Assembly: GCF_026262505.1 (NCBI RefSeq) | Contig: NC_067207.1 | Span: 7,904,082 to 7,968,081, forward strand | Reading direction: 5' to 3' | Origin: Trichomonas vaginalis G3 | Lineage: Eukaryota > Parabasalia > Trichomonadida > Trichomonadidae | Length of the DNA: 64,000 nt | Shown here: positions 16,028 through 28,212 of the stretch, piece after piece | Numbering within the stretch: the first letter of the stretch is position 1 | How the letters are laid out: the number at the start of each line of letters is the position of its first letter | Program-made: the position numbers and the translations under genes | Notes under the pieces: generated by a model | The model's database searches: none | Told to the model about the DNA's origin: nothing | Seen by the model: the letters and a program-made list of their open reading frames with translations, nothing else

Positions 16028-19000
16028 ATGCCACGTAAGCTACGTAAGAATATACGTAAGAGGAAGGGAGCATTGAAACATCCAATAGTAAAACTGACAC
16101 CACAACAACAGTTGCAACAACAAATGCTGAATGACCCCACTATGTTGCAACAAATGTCAAGCAACCCTATGCTTTTAAACCGAGTTATTGGTGCACAGAG
16201 TGGAGGTTTAAGAGCGGCACTTTTAGCGAAAATGGCAGGCTATGGTGGAGCTGCAGACGGAACAGCTTATAACCCTCAAAGTCAAATGAATTTGAGTTCA
16301 CTCAAAAATCAAATAACAGATGTCAAAAAGTCAAACATAGACATACAGAAACAAATAAGTGAAAACGAAAAGAAACTAGAATATGACAGACACACAAAGA
16401 AACTCAATGAGTTAAACGTAGAGAAAAAGAAGAAAGAAGAACAACTGAAAGAACTAAGTACAGAGGAATATGCGAAAAAAGTGTCAGAAAAAGCAGCAGA
16501 AGTAGCAAAAATGGAACAAGATGTTATAAATTTGAAAAACCATACTACTCAATATAAAGTACTGAAAGATGAAGAAATAAAACAAAAAGCCCTGAAGACA
16601 TATATGGATAGCGATGAGTATAAAAAAGAAGTTGAAGCAAATGTAAAGGCAGAAAAACTTTTACAGTTGCAAAACCAAACCGTACAGTATGAAAACTTAG
16701 CACAAGAAAGTAAAAATAACGACGCAGCCATGCAAAAGGCAATGAAAAGCGCAGAATATATAAAAGCTAATAATGACTGGTTAGACGCCCAAGCCAACGC
16801 TAAAGCAGCCCAACTTATAGGGTCAATAAGGACAAAAATACAAGCGGATGAAGACAGTTCAAATGAAGCTTTAACGAATGCTGACTTTAAGAACGCCTTC
16901 GAAGCTCTTCATAGTAAGGTGAAACTAGTGAACGACTTCTCATCTGGAAAGAAACTGAAGTCTGAAGGTTTCGACAAAGAGTTAAAAGAAGTAGCACAAA
17001 ATATGACGAAAAATAACAGATGCAAACGAGACAGGCAGTTCAAAGTGCCCATGACGCCGTTAGAACAGCTGTTGTGGAAAGTCAAGAAAAAGAGTTACAA
17101 CAGACCAAAAGAGACCTAGTAAATGCTTTCTTAAGAACGAAAAGTCAGGTGTAGGACATTATGCTGCAGATGGAACATATGTGCCAGCTGGTGGAACTTA
17201 TATACCAGCTGGTGGAACTTATATACTAGCTAGTGGAACTTATATACCACCAAACCCTCCAAGAGAAGCACCTGCACCAGGACTACCTAAAACATTTACA
17301 TCGTCACATGGACACAGACACAGGCATGCACCAAAACCAACACAACAACCAACAGTTCAAAATCCAGCACCACAACAACAACAACAACCAGCACAACAAC
17401 CACCTCCACAACCAGCACAGCAACCAACAGTTCAAAACCCTGCACAACAACCACCTCCACAACCAGCACAGCAACCAACAGTTCAAAACCCTGCACAACA
17501 ACCACCTCCACAACCAGCACAACAACCACAAACAGAGCAAGGACATAAAAGAAGTAGAGAACAAGGAAACCAAGATTTCTTAAAAATGCTTAAGGAAGAA
17601 TATGGTTACCCAGATACTCTTGACTTTAGTGACAGATATAAAGAAGCTATTAGAAAGTTCAAGGAAGGAAATACAGACCCGAACCTATTTAGCTTTATGG
17701 TTCAGCACCAAATGGGATATAATTTCAAACCTGGAAAATACAAGCTCGCTAAGGGATATGATTTAATAGCATATCATCCAAATGACATGAACGAATTTAC
17801 TCCGAGATATTTGGTGTCAGAGCTAAATGACAATTCAACTCTCTTCATGAAACGCGTAAAAAATAGAGACGGAACGAAAGAAGAAAGGTTTATGAGTCCG
17901 GATGACTTAGATAGGGAACTTTTTAAAAACGGTCTCGGAATATATGAAATGCCAGCAGATGAGGTACAAGAAACTCAACAGGAAGAAGTTCAGATACAAC
18001 CAGACATGGAAGAAATAGTTCAGCAACAACAGCTAGAAGAGCCTGAAGGAAACGAACAAGTCCCTCCTTTGGAAACTAACCTCACAGAACTAGATGAAGA
18101 TTTGGAACAGCCGAAAAATCTTGACCCTCAACAAGAGTATGAGGTGAATATGGAATCTTTCCAAGAGTCTAAAAAAAATTCGGCTGACATAGTAGAAGAA
18201 TATCGAAAAATGTTTGCCGACATACAAAAGACTCCAACATCAGATGAAAATATTCAGCATAGAATGGAAGTACTGAAAGATAATGTACGCAAATACAACA
18301 ATCCTTTTTACTTACGACCATATAACGTTCAATCTTTGGCTGAACTCGGTGAAAATAAAAGGTTAAATTTCAACAAAACATATAGAAATGAAACATTGTT
18401 TAAAGTTCATTCAGAACCTAACCAATATGGAAACAAACCTACTTTTGTTTCTGCAGACTATGGAACTACAATGAGATGGGGTCATAAAGCTAATCCGGAT
18501 AGGTGGTTCATAAACTTACAACCACAATTCCAAGAAGTTGTAGACGCAATGGAAGTGAATGGTGAACCAGATATAGCTGGTATTTTCAGCGCGGCTTTAA
18601 TGCCATTGAAAGATATGAAAGATGCAGATATTTTGAACCAGTATGAAATGAACATGGCTGATGGAAATATAACACCTGACGTTCTAAAACATTTATCTCA
18701 AAGAACTACACAGAACCATAGAGATGGTATATTTGGTGAAGAGTTTAGAAAGACAGTTAGGGAGAGAGAAGGAAGAGAACCTATTGTACATGACCTTGCA
18801 AACGAAAGTTTACAAAATGTCATAAAAACTTACTTTGCAGACAATGAACCGAGAAGGGATGAATATTTAAGAAAACTCAAATGGACAGTACCAAATGAAA
18901 TGTTAGTATTGAAAAACATGTTCCTTGACAAAATAAAACCAACTACAGAAATAAATGACGAAAGACTGAAACATTGGGTAAAAGCTTTCCCATTCACAAA

Positions 19001-19459
19001 AGATATTATTGGTAACATGGAAAGAAAACCAGAATGGCTACAAAAACATATATTTGGAAACGAGCTTATTCCATATGGACAAGCTCTGTTTGAAGAGCTT
19101 GAACCGGAAACTCAGGAAAGAGTCATGCAAACAATACGCGAAGACTCAAATACAAACTATGACAAAATCTTTCTAGGATATAGGTTACCTGAGATGGGCG
19201 ACCAGAGCCCAAAGGCAAAAAGGACATGGGAAATTTACAACATACTAGGTGAACATGAGGCAAAGATGCAACAACTTGAAGCAGAGGGCAAGTTACCAAA
19301 AGCGACACCAAGAAGAAGAGAAGAGTAGAACAAAGTGAAAGTAGTGAAGAAGTAACTTCATCTAGTGAAAGTAGTGGCAATGAAGGAAAAAGAAGAGTTA
19401 AAAACTCAGTCAGGAAGAAAGTAAAGCTTGGTCCGAGTGGGTTCTATTATGACATATAA
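16028..19459 (+). pseudogene. Large Maverick structural protein gene, frameshifted (U2)
   Basis: Same length (3432 bp) as the intact gene at 31156-34587, but with compensating indels: one A gained near 17010, two bases lost near 17025, two gained near 17152, one A lost near 19309. It is therefore read in pieces 16028-17119 and 17181-19328. The errors sit at homopolymers and short repeats, so assembly error is as likely as decay. Confidence 0.75.
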
Positions 19460-19491
19460 ATCCAACTATTCTATATTTTTACCCATATGAA

Positions 19492-21100
19492 ATGTACGCC
19501 GCTCAGAATATAACGCCAACAGTTTTGGATGCCATGAATGGAAATGTTTCCGAATGGTATAACGAATGCGACAATGCCATTAGAAGGTCAGAAATAGTTC
19601 CTGGAACTTACGAATATACAACTGCTGTTTCTTATGGAAACGTAGGTGAGTTTGGAGAAGGTTCTTCAACAACAGTAGATATTGCTTGCGACAGGTTTCA
19701 TATTATTTCTATTGACAACTCTTTCTTATACGTGGAACAAGACATTGAAATAAAACCTTCTGCCAAGTTGTCTGAAAAGAAAGGTTGCAATGGAATTTTC
19801 TATGTCGGATACCAATATGCTCCAGAAGTTTTCATGGGATATAAGATATATTCTAACTCTGACTTAGTTCAAACAGTAACATGGGCAAACTATGAATGGT
19901 TCGCTTTAAGAAACTCAGTACAACCACAAGCTAGAGAACAAACAGACCAGTATGCAACTATTGAGAAAATAAGAAGACTTGACCCTAACGTTCCAGGAGT
20001 TTATGTTAACCTTTCTGGTTCAGATGGAACTGCTGCCACTAAAGTAAAACTGAAACTTAGAGTTCCTTTGTCATCTTTCCTCATCTTCAGGTTTTTAAGA
20101 TACTTGCCAAACTGGGCAGGAAAAATTTCTATCGAACTTACTCCAAGCAAAAATAACTTAGTCATTGCACCAACACAAGACCCATTCACTCTTACAGACG
20201 TAAAGGGAACAAATAAAACGTCATTCGCCGAATTTTGCAAAGACAAAGTTGACTTAGACTTTGGTTTCTCAAACCTCAACACTGAAGTAAACTATTATTT
20301 CAATGCTGCTGGAGATGCTTGGGACCCAGTTAAGTTTCACATGCGAAAAATTTGAATGCAAGAGAATAGAAAGCAGACTTGCAGTCTATATGTTGGACCC
20401 AGATATTTCAAATGCTTTAGCTGCCAAATATATTGCAGTTCCACTTATGTTCCCTATACACCAAATATCTGTCAAAGACTTTGCAGGTGAAGTTGGAAAC
20501 CAAAGTGCTGACCCAGGTGCAAGAACAGATATTGCCTTAACAACTGCAATGAAACATGCAGATACTATGTTTGTTCTTTTCAGACGAACTATAAATGACT
20601 ATTCTTGTTTCTACAACCCTGGTATTAAATATCATATAAACATAGATGGCAAATATTATCCAAGAGAAGAATATTCTACAGTTGAGGATATGAGGTCATA
20701 CAACTTGACATTAGATGCTATGAACTTTAACAACAACTTCACAACAACCATTAACCCTGAAATGCAAAGTTCTATTATGCCATATGTGAAAGTATGGACC
20801 CATACAGGAGGTCAAAAAACTCAATATACAAATGGAGACCGTTCAAACTTTTGGCTTGGCATTCCATTTGCTGACTCAGAAGACTTTATGGGTGGTATTT
20901 CAACTGTTGGTACAGTTCAAATACAATATACTGGTGACAGAGACGGTCCAGATGAATTGAAAGCAAAGAAGTTTACAAAACCAATAGCACTTTTCACGGA
21001 AGATGCTCTTTTGAAAATTCGTTCGATGAAACCTGCTGGGGCTCCTCAGATTGGCATAACGACAGCTTCCATCGAGCAGATTTTGGCAGCAGGTCAGTAA
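19492..21100 (+). pseudogene. Probable major capsid protein gene, one-base frameshift (U2)
   Basis: One extra T near 20336 splits the 535-codon gene into 19492-20355 and 20303-21100. Otherwise it matches the intact copy at 34620. Confidence 0.75.
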
Positions 21101-21413
21101 GTTGTTCTTGAACTGACTTCTCTCCGTCAAATATTGACAGTACGCCAGTTTTGACATAATATTGTATTATAAACTTTCCTTTAGAAATATCTGTAAGTTT
21201 TGAAGTTATATTTTTGTCTGCTTCAAGAACTTTCACCATTTCAGTTATACCAACTTTCTTTGCTTTATGAAAATATTTAGGTTCAGCAAAGACTGCTATT
21301 CTATAACATTTTCCATTGTTTGTGTAAAGAACTATTCTGTCAATGTATTTGTATTGTTTGTGTGTGTAAACTTTGTTTTGCTTCAATTCGAAGAGATATC
21401 TGAATACGTCCAT
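20994..21413 (-). CDS. 139-residue antisense cassette protein, U2
   Basis: Intact copy of the protein described at 36121-36540, overlapping the capsid gene end by 107 bases. Confidence 0.6.
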   Translation of the reverse strand: MDVFRYLFELKQNKVYTHKQYKYIDRIVLYTNNGKCYRIAVFAEPKYFHKAKKVGITEMVKVLEADKNITSKLTDISKGKFIIQYYVKTGVLSIFDGEKSVQEQLTDLLPKSARWKLSLCQSEEPQQVSSNEFSKEHLP

Positions 21414-21431
21414 CTTTTTATTCTAAGTAAA
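21414..21431. promoter_or_regulatory. 18-bp divergent promoter, U2
   Basis: CTTTTTATTCTAAGTAAA separates the two divergent ATG codons. Confidence 0.5.
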
Positions 21432-22013
21432 ATGTCATTTCCGAAAAATAGAAGTGTAAGTGTTTCAAAAGGTTTAATGGCGGTGGCAGATGTGAAGTTA
21501 AATTCACCAACTCAAACAAACAGTCAAAGTGTTGTTGTCAATGTCAAAGACAGAGATGTTGAAGTGGGGAAACCATACGAAGACGAAGATGGTATAACAA
21601 TAGTTCCTGTAAAAGAACAACCAACATATCCTGAAGTTAGCAGAGACTTAAGTTCTGTTGCAGATATTCGAAACGACTACCAACAACTGAAAGACAAACT
21701 TAAAACTCAGGAGAAGATTTGTCAAGCTTTAAGTATAATGTTAAACTTGGTCGAACACAACCCTGTAAAAGTGAACTCATATGTCATTGCACCTCATGAA
21801 GTTTTGAAAGAACTATTGAAACTTTTGACAGAGGCAGACGATATAAACATCAAAGAAATAGAACCCGACATTAGTTGCTGTGGTGTTTCATATAATGTCA
21901 TTGACAAGATATACGTTATGAAAGGAGGTGAAACGTTGAACTTAAAATATAGTTTCCCAGACGTTATAAAAATATTTGACGACCACAACATTTCATTAAA
22001 ATTTATTTGCTAA
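21432..22013 (+). CDS. 193-residue Maverick-cassette protein, U2
   Basis: Intact copy of the protein described at 36559-37140. The stop codon sits inside CTAAGTAAATG, the start context of the next gene. Confidence 0.7.
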   Translation: MSFPKNRSVSVSKGLMAVADVKLNSPTQTNSQSVVVNVKDRDVEVGKPYEDEDGITIVPVKEQPTYPEVSRDLSSVADIRNDYQQLKDKLKTQEKICQALSIMLNLVEHNPVKVNSYVIAPHEVLKELLKLLTEADDINIKEIEPDISCCGVSYNVIDKIYVMKGGETLNLKYSFPDVIKIFDDHNISLKFIC

Positions 22014-22017
22014 GTAA

Positions 22018-22824
22018 ATGGCAGAAGACATAATGGTTTATACTATTACGACTAAAAACCCTGAGTCATATAATTCTATAACAACAAACTTACAAAGTCC
22101 TCAAGGACGATATTGTAAACTAACCTTAAACACAATGACGACTAAAGCCTGTTTTGCTCTTTTGACACCAGAAGACTTTATTGTTGTGAATGGTAAAAAA
22201 TACTCCTTTGAAGATACTTACTCAGATATACCACCAACAGGTTTTGTTGACTTATTTAATACTTTAAGGACGGGTGTAACATGTGCTGCAACTAGAGCAG
22301 GTTTCATTATGTTTGAATGTCCGACTGAGTTTACTATAAACGATATGAGTTATAATACAAAACTTATATCTGGTTTTTACTACCAACAGTTTCCTATAAC
22401 AGGAAAAGGTGTCATACAAGGAATGTCTGTTCCATTGACTTTAAGCACACCAATCTTATATATTGTTTCAAACTTAGGTTCAAAGTGTTATTCGAATGTC
22501 GACAGAAACTATTATGACCAAAAGATACTTATGCGTATAAACAATACTTTCTCTGCTGGTTTGCCTATTGTTCATTCGAATGCAGAGTTTTCAGCTTTAG
22601 TAAACTCAAACACTTTAGCAAACATAAACTTAACCTTAGTTGACGCAAACTTTGTTCCTGTAAAACTTTTATGTCCTATGTATTTGTCAATGACGGCAGA
22701 AAGTTTCGAATTGGAAGATGCAACTGGTGAAAGTATTGTATTACAAGAACAACTTCAACAACAAATAGCTCAAGAACAACAAATGCAACAAATGGAACAA
22801 ATGGAACAACAAGCTCAAGAATAA
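22018..22824 (+). CDS. Probable minor capsid protein, 268 residues, U2
   Basis: Intact copy with Glu at residue 100. Described in full at 37145-37951. Confidence 0.6.
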   Translation: MAEDIMVYTITTKNPESYNSITTNLQSPQGRYCKLTLNTMTTKACFALLTPEDFIVVNGKKYSFEDTYSDIPPTGFVDLFNTLRTGVTCAATRAGFIMFECPTEFTINDMSYNTKLISGFYYQQFPITGKGVIQGMSVPLTLSTPILYIVSNLGSKCYSNVDRNYYDQKILMRINNTFSAGLPIVHSNAEFSALVNSNTLANINLTLVDANFVPVKLLCPMYLSMTAESFELEDATGESIVLQEQLQQQIAQEQQMQQMEQMEQQAQE

Positions 22825-22853
22825 AAAAATATTTTTTTTATTTTTATAAAAAA

Positions 22854-25312
22854 ATGTACAGAATAGATGTTTCAGATTTTTATGACTTCCAAGCATTCAG
22901 AAATATGTGTCCATTTCGAGACTATAACAAAGCAGTCGAGAATTTGAAACGTTTAGTCATTTATGTTGACTCTGCCCCAGAATGTTATGTCATGAAAGAA
23001 TGGGATGTTGTCTTTAACAAACCAAGAGCAACAATAGTGTCTGAACAAGAATGTAGACAGAAACTTAAGAAAATAAAAGTTGTACAAGTTGGAAGGAAGA
23101 TGTTAGATGCTTGGGATATCTTATTGTCAAAGTTAGAAGATTTTTCAGTTCGAGGTATAAAGTTCTATACACCATCTCCAAACTTCTATTCTATCTTCAC
23201 TGGATATAAATACGAACAAGTAGAATGGACTTTCAAAGTTAACGCTCCAGAGGATCATAATAAGACAAAGTTACTTGTTGTTGTTGAGTTCGCCGCCAAT
23301 CATACATCCGAGTTAGGTACCGGCAATGTTACATATTCTGACACACTCTCCACACCAGTTATCGATAGAGTTCTTTACAACGATGGCAACGAAGTAATTT
23401 CAGGCAATTTATACTCAGCCAAAATCATACTCAAAAGTAACTTAACAATTACAAAGACATATTATCTCTTTGCAACAGAAAGCAACGCTTCCAGCGCCTC
23501 TGTCACTAGCGTCAAAACATCACAAAATGTTAGCACTGCAACAGCCGTAGCAAGCACGAACAAGACAGAATGGACTTTCAAAGTTAACGCTCCAGAGGAT
23601 CATAATAAGACAAAGTTACTTGTTGTTGTTGAGTTCGCCGCCAATCATACATCCGAGTTAGGTACCGGCAATGTTACATATTCTGACACACTCTCCACAC
23701 CAGTTATCGATAGAGTTCTTTACAACGATGGCAACGAAGTAATTTCAGGCAATTTATACTCAGCCAAAATCATACTCAAAAGTAACTTAACAATTACAAA
23801 GACATATTATCTCTTTGCAACAGAAAGCAACGCTTCCAGCGCCTCTGTCACTAGCGTCAAAACATCACAAAATGTTAGCACTGCAACAGCCGTAGCAAGC
23901 ACGAACAAGACAGAATGGACTTTCAAAGTTAACGCTCCAGAGGATCATAATAAGACAAAGTTACTTGTTGTTGTTGAGTTCGCCGCCAATCATACATCCG
24001 AGTTAGGTACCGGCAATGTTACATATTCTGACACACTCTCCACACCAGTTATCGATAGAGTTCTTTACAACGATGGCAACGAAGTAATTTCAGGCAATTT
24101 ATACTCAGCCAAAATCATACTCAAAAGTAACTTAACAATTACAAAGACATATTATCTCTTTGCAACAGAAAGCAACACTTCCAGCGCCTCTGTCACTAGC
24201 GTCAAAACATCACAAAATGTTAGCACTGCAACAGCCGTAGCAAGCACGAACAAGACAGAATGGACTTTCAAAGTTAACGCTCCAGAGGATCATAATAAGA
24301 CAAAGTTACTTGTTGTTGTTGAGTTCGCCGCCAATCATACATCCGAGTTAGGTACCGGCAATGTTACATATTCTGACACACTCTCCACACCAGTTATCGA
24401 TAGAGTTCTTTACAACGATGGCAACGAAGTAATTTCAGGCAATTTATACTCAGCCAAAATCATACTCAAAAGTAACTTAACAATTACAAAGACATATTAT
24501 CTCTTTGCAACAGAAAGCAACGCTTCCAGCGCCTCTGTCACTAGCGTCAAAACATCACAAAATGTTAGCACTGCAACAGCCGTAGCAAGCACGAACAAGA
24601 CAGAATGGACTTTCAAAGTTAACGCTCCAGAGGATCATAATAAGACAAAGTTACTTGTTGTTGTTGAGTTCGCCGCCAATCATACATCCGAGTTAGGTAC
24701 CGGCAATGTTACATATTCTCTTGGAAGTCTCCATATTTATCTGCGCCAACTGTTGTTGCTGAAAATCATACAGGACCATTCAAGGCCGGTGAATATATTC
24801 CAGTTAAAGTTACATTACAACACTTTGAGGCAAAGACAGGAAACTTCCAATATAGATTCTATGCAGATCAGAAATGGATAGATCTCCCAGACGACAATGT
24901 AACTGAAGTAGAAACCCCATCTGCAATTAAGAAATTACATGCCGACGAAGGCAAAACATATCTACTCAACATTCCAGCTCCAAAGTATGAAGATATCAAA
25001 GAAGATGGGAAAGTTAAACTTCAAATTAGGTTAGCTGGATCCAAAGATCAAGCTCAATCCAATATCATTGAAACAGAGGTTTCACTTCAGAAACAACAAT
25101 ACGTTGCACCAAGCCCTGATGATTCCAAGCCAACTCCAACACCTGAAAATAGTGGACTTACTGGTGGACAGAAGGCTGGTATTGTTATTGGCGTTCTTCT
25201 TGCTGTTATCCTTATTATTCTCATCATCTACTTCGTTTTCTGCAGGAAACCATCTAAAGATAAATCATCATCTGATATCCAAGATGATTCCGGCTCCGGT
25301 GTTAATGTGTAA
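22854..25312 (+). CDS. Viral/surface-repeat fusion gene with five repeat modules, late frameshift (U2)
   Basis: The frame is open from the viral start through five EWTF modules (period exactly 345 bp: 23223, 23568, 23913, 24258, 24603) to 24881. One base is lost near 24724 (CTTGGAAGTC versus CTTGGAAAGTC in U3), so the unique domain, stalk and transmembrane anchor continue in another frame to the stop at 25310-25312. If the loss is an error, the protein would be about 818 residues. One module carries NTSS instead of NASS. Confidence 0.7.
23223..24719 (+). repeat. Surface-protein tandem repeats, U2 (5 EWTF modules)
   Basis: Four exact 345-bp periods plus a partial fifth, almost without differences between modules, which points to recent homogenisation. 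Confidence 0.9.
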
Positions 25313-25558
25313 TTTAATTTAATTAAGGATGTCAATTTGGAAGAAAAGTGAGAAAATTCCTAAAATGCTAAAAATGAATTTTCCAAACGTACTTTTTTAT
25401 CTCATTTTTTTGATTTTGAAAAAAATTTGGAGAGAAGAACTCTTCGTTTTTGAATTTTGTCACGATGGTTTTAAAGTATAGGGTGTCCAAAGGTGTGTTT
25501 AGCACAAACCTGAATACTGCGAATAGAAATAAACAAGTTACATATATATAAAGTTTAT

Positions 25559-27422
25559 TTAAATATAATCACCATTGGATTCAATCACGCGTTCGCAGCG
25601 ATCGATCCAGGCTTGAAAGACACGCTTTAAATCATCATGAGAAAATTGCTCAAATTGCTCTCTTACAAAATTTTCAAGATCATCTGGACTCGCGAATTCG
25701 CGTCCTTCAGCTCTCTTTTTTAGCGTGCCGAATAAATAAAAGTCAGAGGGTGCAATATCAGGTGAATAAATTGGGTTTGGAACAACTTTGACATTGTTTT
25801 CCACCAAGTAATTCATTACCTTATGACTTTTGTGAACTCTTGAATTATCAAAATGAATTGCAAACTTTTGTTTTTGTTGTTTGGATTTCTCAAACTCATC
25901 AGAATTGATAATTTGAGTAAGAACATTGTCAATTAGATACTGAGCATTCATCGTATTAGGTTTTTGAAGAATATCAATTGCGATGATGTCATTTACGCCC
26001 CAAAAAACCGACAACATCATCATTGGTGTGTCAATTTTTTTCTTCGGGAATGTTTGCGGATTTTTCTCGTAAACGAAAAAGGGGATTTGACGGAGTCAAA
26101 TCCCGCTCGCAAAAAGTGGACTTTACATGTCAAATTTTATATGCATGTAATGTCCACTTTTATGAGTTTTAGGAAGGAATTGGAAGCCATGAGTTACTGA
26201 ATTTCATCAGTATCTCATAGCCTCCAATTCCTTCTTAGAAAGTGTCCAAACTTTGGGTTAATTGCAAACTATTAACCCAAAGTTTGGACACTTTCAAGTG
26301 GAGATGGAAGGCTTTGGGGTATATATTAATACAATATACCTCAAAGCTTCCATCTCCACTACAAATGGGAGAAACTTTGTCCGAATAGTTTAACATTCGG
26401 ACAAAGTTTCTCCATCTTTCAATGTAATTGCTACCTGTGAGGTACTGACTTGAAGTCAGTGCTTCACAGGTAGCAATATCCAAAAATTTAAAAACTTTTA
26501 TCAGTTCGTTAAAGAACTAGAGCCTCCTAGGTACTGAACCAGAATCAGTGCCTAGGGGACTCTAGTGATCTATATAAATCTGAGAAACTTTGAGGAAATT
26601 GTTCGACATTTCCTCAAAGTTTCTCAGCAATTTAGCGAGGAATGTTCGTTATCGTGTAGATATTTATAATATATACATGATAACAAACTTCTCCGCTAAA
26701 AGATGTAAAATCTTATAAGAAATGATTGCAAAAGAATAACAAATTGCAACAAATTTTATATGAAACTGAACCTTATGAGGTAGTGATTCAAGATCACCGC
26801 CTCATAAGATTCAGTTTCAATCTCAAGTATCTCAAAAGTAAGGCTCTATTTTTTGCCATGTAAAGTGTCACTTTACTGTCAAACCGTTTTTATCGTTTTC
26901 GTTTACAACATTTTCATCCTTCGGGATCATATGATTTTGGCTTCTGTTGCATATTGAAACCAAGACTCGTCCCTGTTACTAAAAAGCGAAACTTCTTGGA
27001 TTGATACGCACCCAATATAGAGAGGAGCTCTTTCGAAGATTGGACTCTAGATTTTTTTTGAACTGAATTAAGGTTGTGCGGAACCCAACGTGTATACGCT
27101 AGTTTGTAGTTCAAATAATTGTGCAGATAATAACTGACTGTTGTACGTGGTATCTTTGTCATCTCCTCTATCCTTCTAAGTGATGCTCTTGGGTCTTCAT
27201 CTAGCGCTTGAAGAATTGCTTTGATTTTTCTTTGATCCGGCGATTTTTTTGTCAATTTTTATGATGGGCGCCTTTTTGTTCATGAAGTGATACATCCTAA
27301 CATGATACGTTACAGTGGAATAGCTAGGAGCATCCATACCGAAGCATTTTACCAATGTCTCGTAGATTTTTTACAGTCTTTGCATTTTTTGCAAGAGCGA
27401 GGATGTTTTCTTTATGATTCAT
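25559..27422 (-). pseudogene. Split mariner transposase, U2
   Basis: C-terminal half 25559-26023 with the second and third catalytic Asp; N-terminal half about 26914-27422 with the helix-turn-helix and the first Asp region, frameshifted near 26990 (the Asp-Glu-Ser-Trp motif is disturbed). The homopolymer frameshift near the N-terminus is also present, with one A fewer. Confidence 0.8.
26081..26876. repeat. Hairpin array, U2, lacking two hairpins
   Basis: Reverse complement of the array at 5302-6227. Hairpins equivalent to 10 and 11 are absent: the hairpin-12 arm joins hairpin 9 directly through a hybrid of the two CCAATTCCTTCT repeats, as expected for recombination or slippage between direct repeats, or an assembly collapse. 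Confidence 0.8.
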
Positions 27423-27690
27423 TAAAAAAATGAAAAAAATCCCGCCAAAATTTCCCGCGAAACCGCCTCTTGTCTCAAAATTCATTTTATATCCGGCATG
27501 GCGCCAAAATCATACTCATCATATACATATATTCATATTTTTTATTATATATTTATAATCAGCATATATCTCCTTTAATAGTCTCATATAGAGCGCTGTG
27601 CTAAACGCACCTTTGGACACCCTATATATTATACACATGTATTGATATTACTATTTTTGTATATTTTAAGAGAAATTATATTCTCCTAAA

Positions 27691-27804
27691 GTGAAAACAA
27701 TTTTCCAAATTGCAGCTCCTTCAAAGATTTCTGAAGACTCAACGGTTAAAATTACAGTTTCTATCACAGATCCAGCTGGTCAAACTGCTACCTCTTTATA
27801 TTAA
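27691..27804 (+). pseudogene. Ig-like surface gene tail, U3
   Basis: Same 36-residue C-terminal fragment as at 4366-4546, ending at 27802-27804, upstream of and convergent with the WDR11-like gene. Confidence 0.4.
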
Positions 27805-28212
27805 TATAATATTTATTTTTTATTTTTTAGTTTAACTTTTTTTCTTTGATAAATATTTTATTTTATATTTTAAACCCTTTATTTTTTAATTAAATCATGC
27901 TTGTAAATCAAATTACAACATGGCAAACTTTTGATTCGATATATATAGTTTACGTAACAAGTGATAGCTCCATTAGAAAGCTGAGTTTTGAAAAACAATA
28001 CTAGCATATCATTTCCAGACTTTCCCACTTTATTTTTTTTTTTTTTTTTTTAAAATGTTTCGTAATTTCAGGATGCTTTTCCCCTTTAACTTTGTTAAAT
28101 GCGTAATTTTTTTCTATCTGACAACTGGCTTGAAAGATCATTGAAAATGCGATATAAACAATTTCATTTTTTTTCGACTTTTTTTTATAATAAAGAATAA
28201 ATATAAATAAAA

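Larger units (their letters stand above)
25481..27622 (-). mobile_element. mariner transposon with shortened hairpin array, U2
   Basis: Same TA-flanked element as 4549-6829, in the opposite orientation relative to the window. It is 2142 bp because two hairpins of the array are missing and several single bases are lost. Confidence 0.9.
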
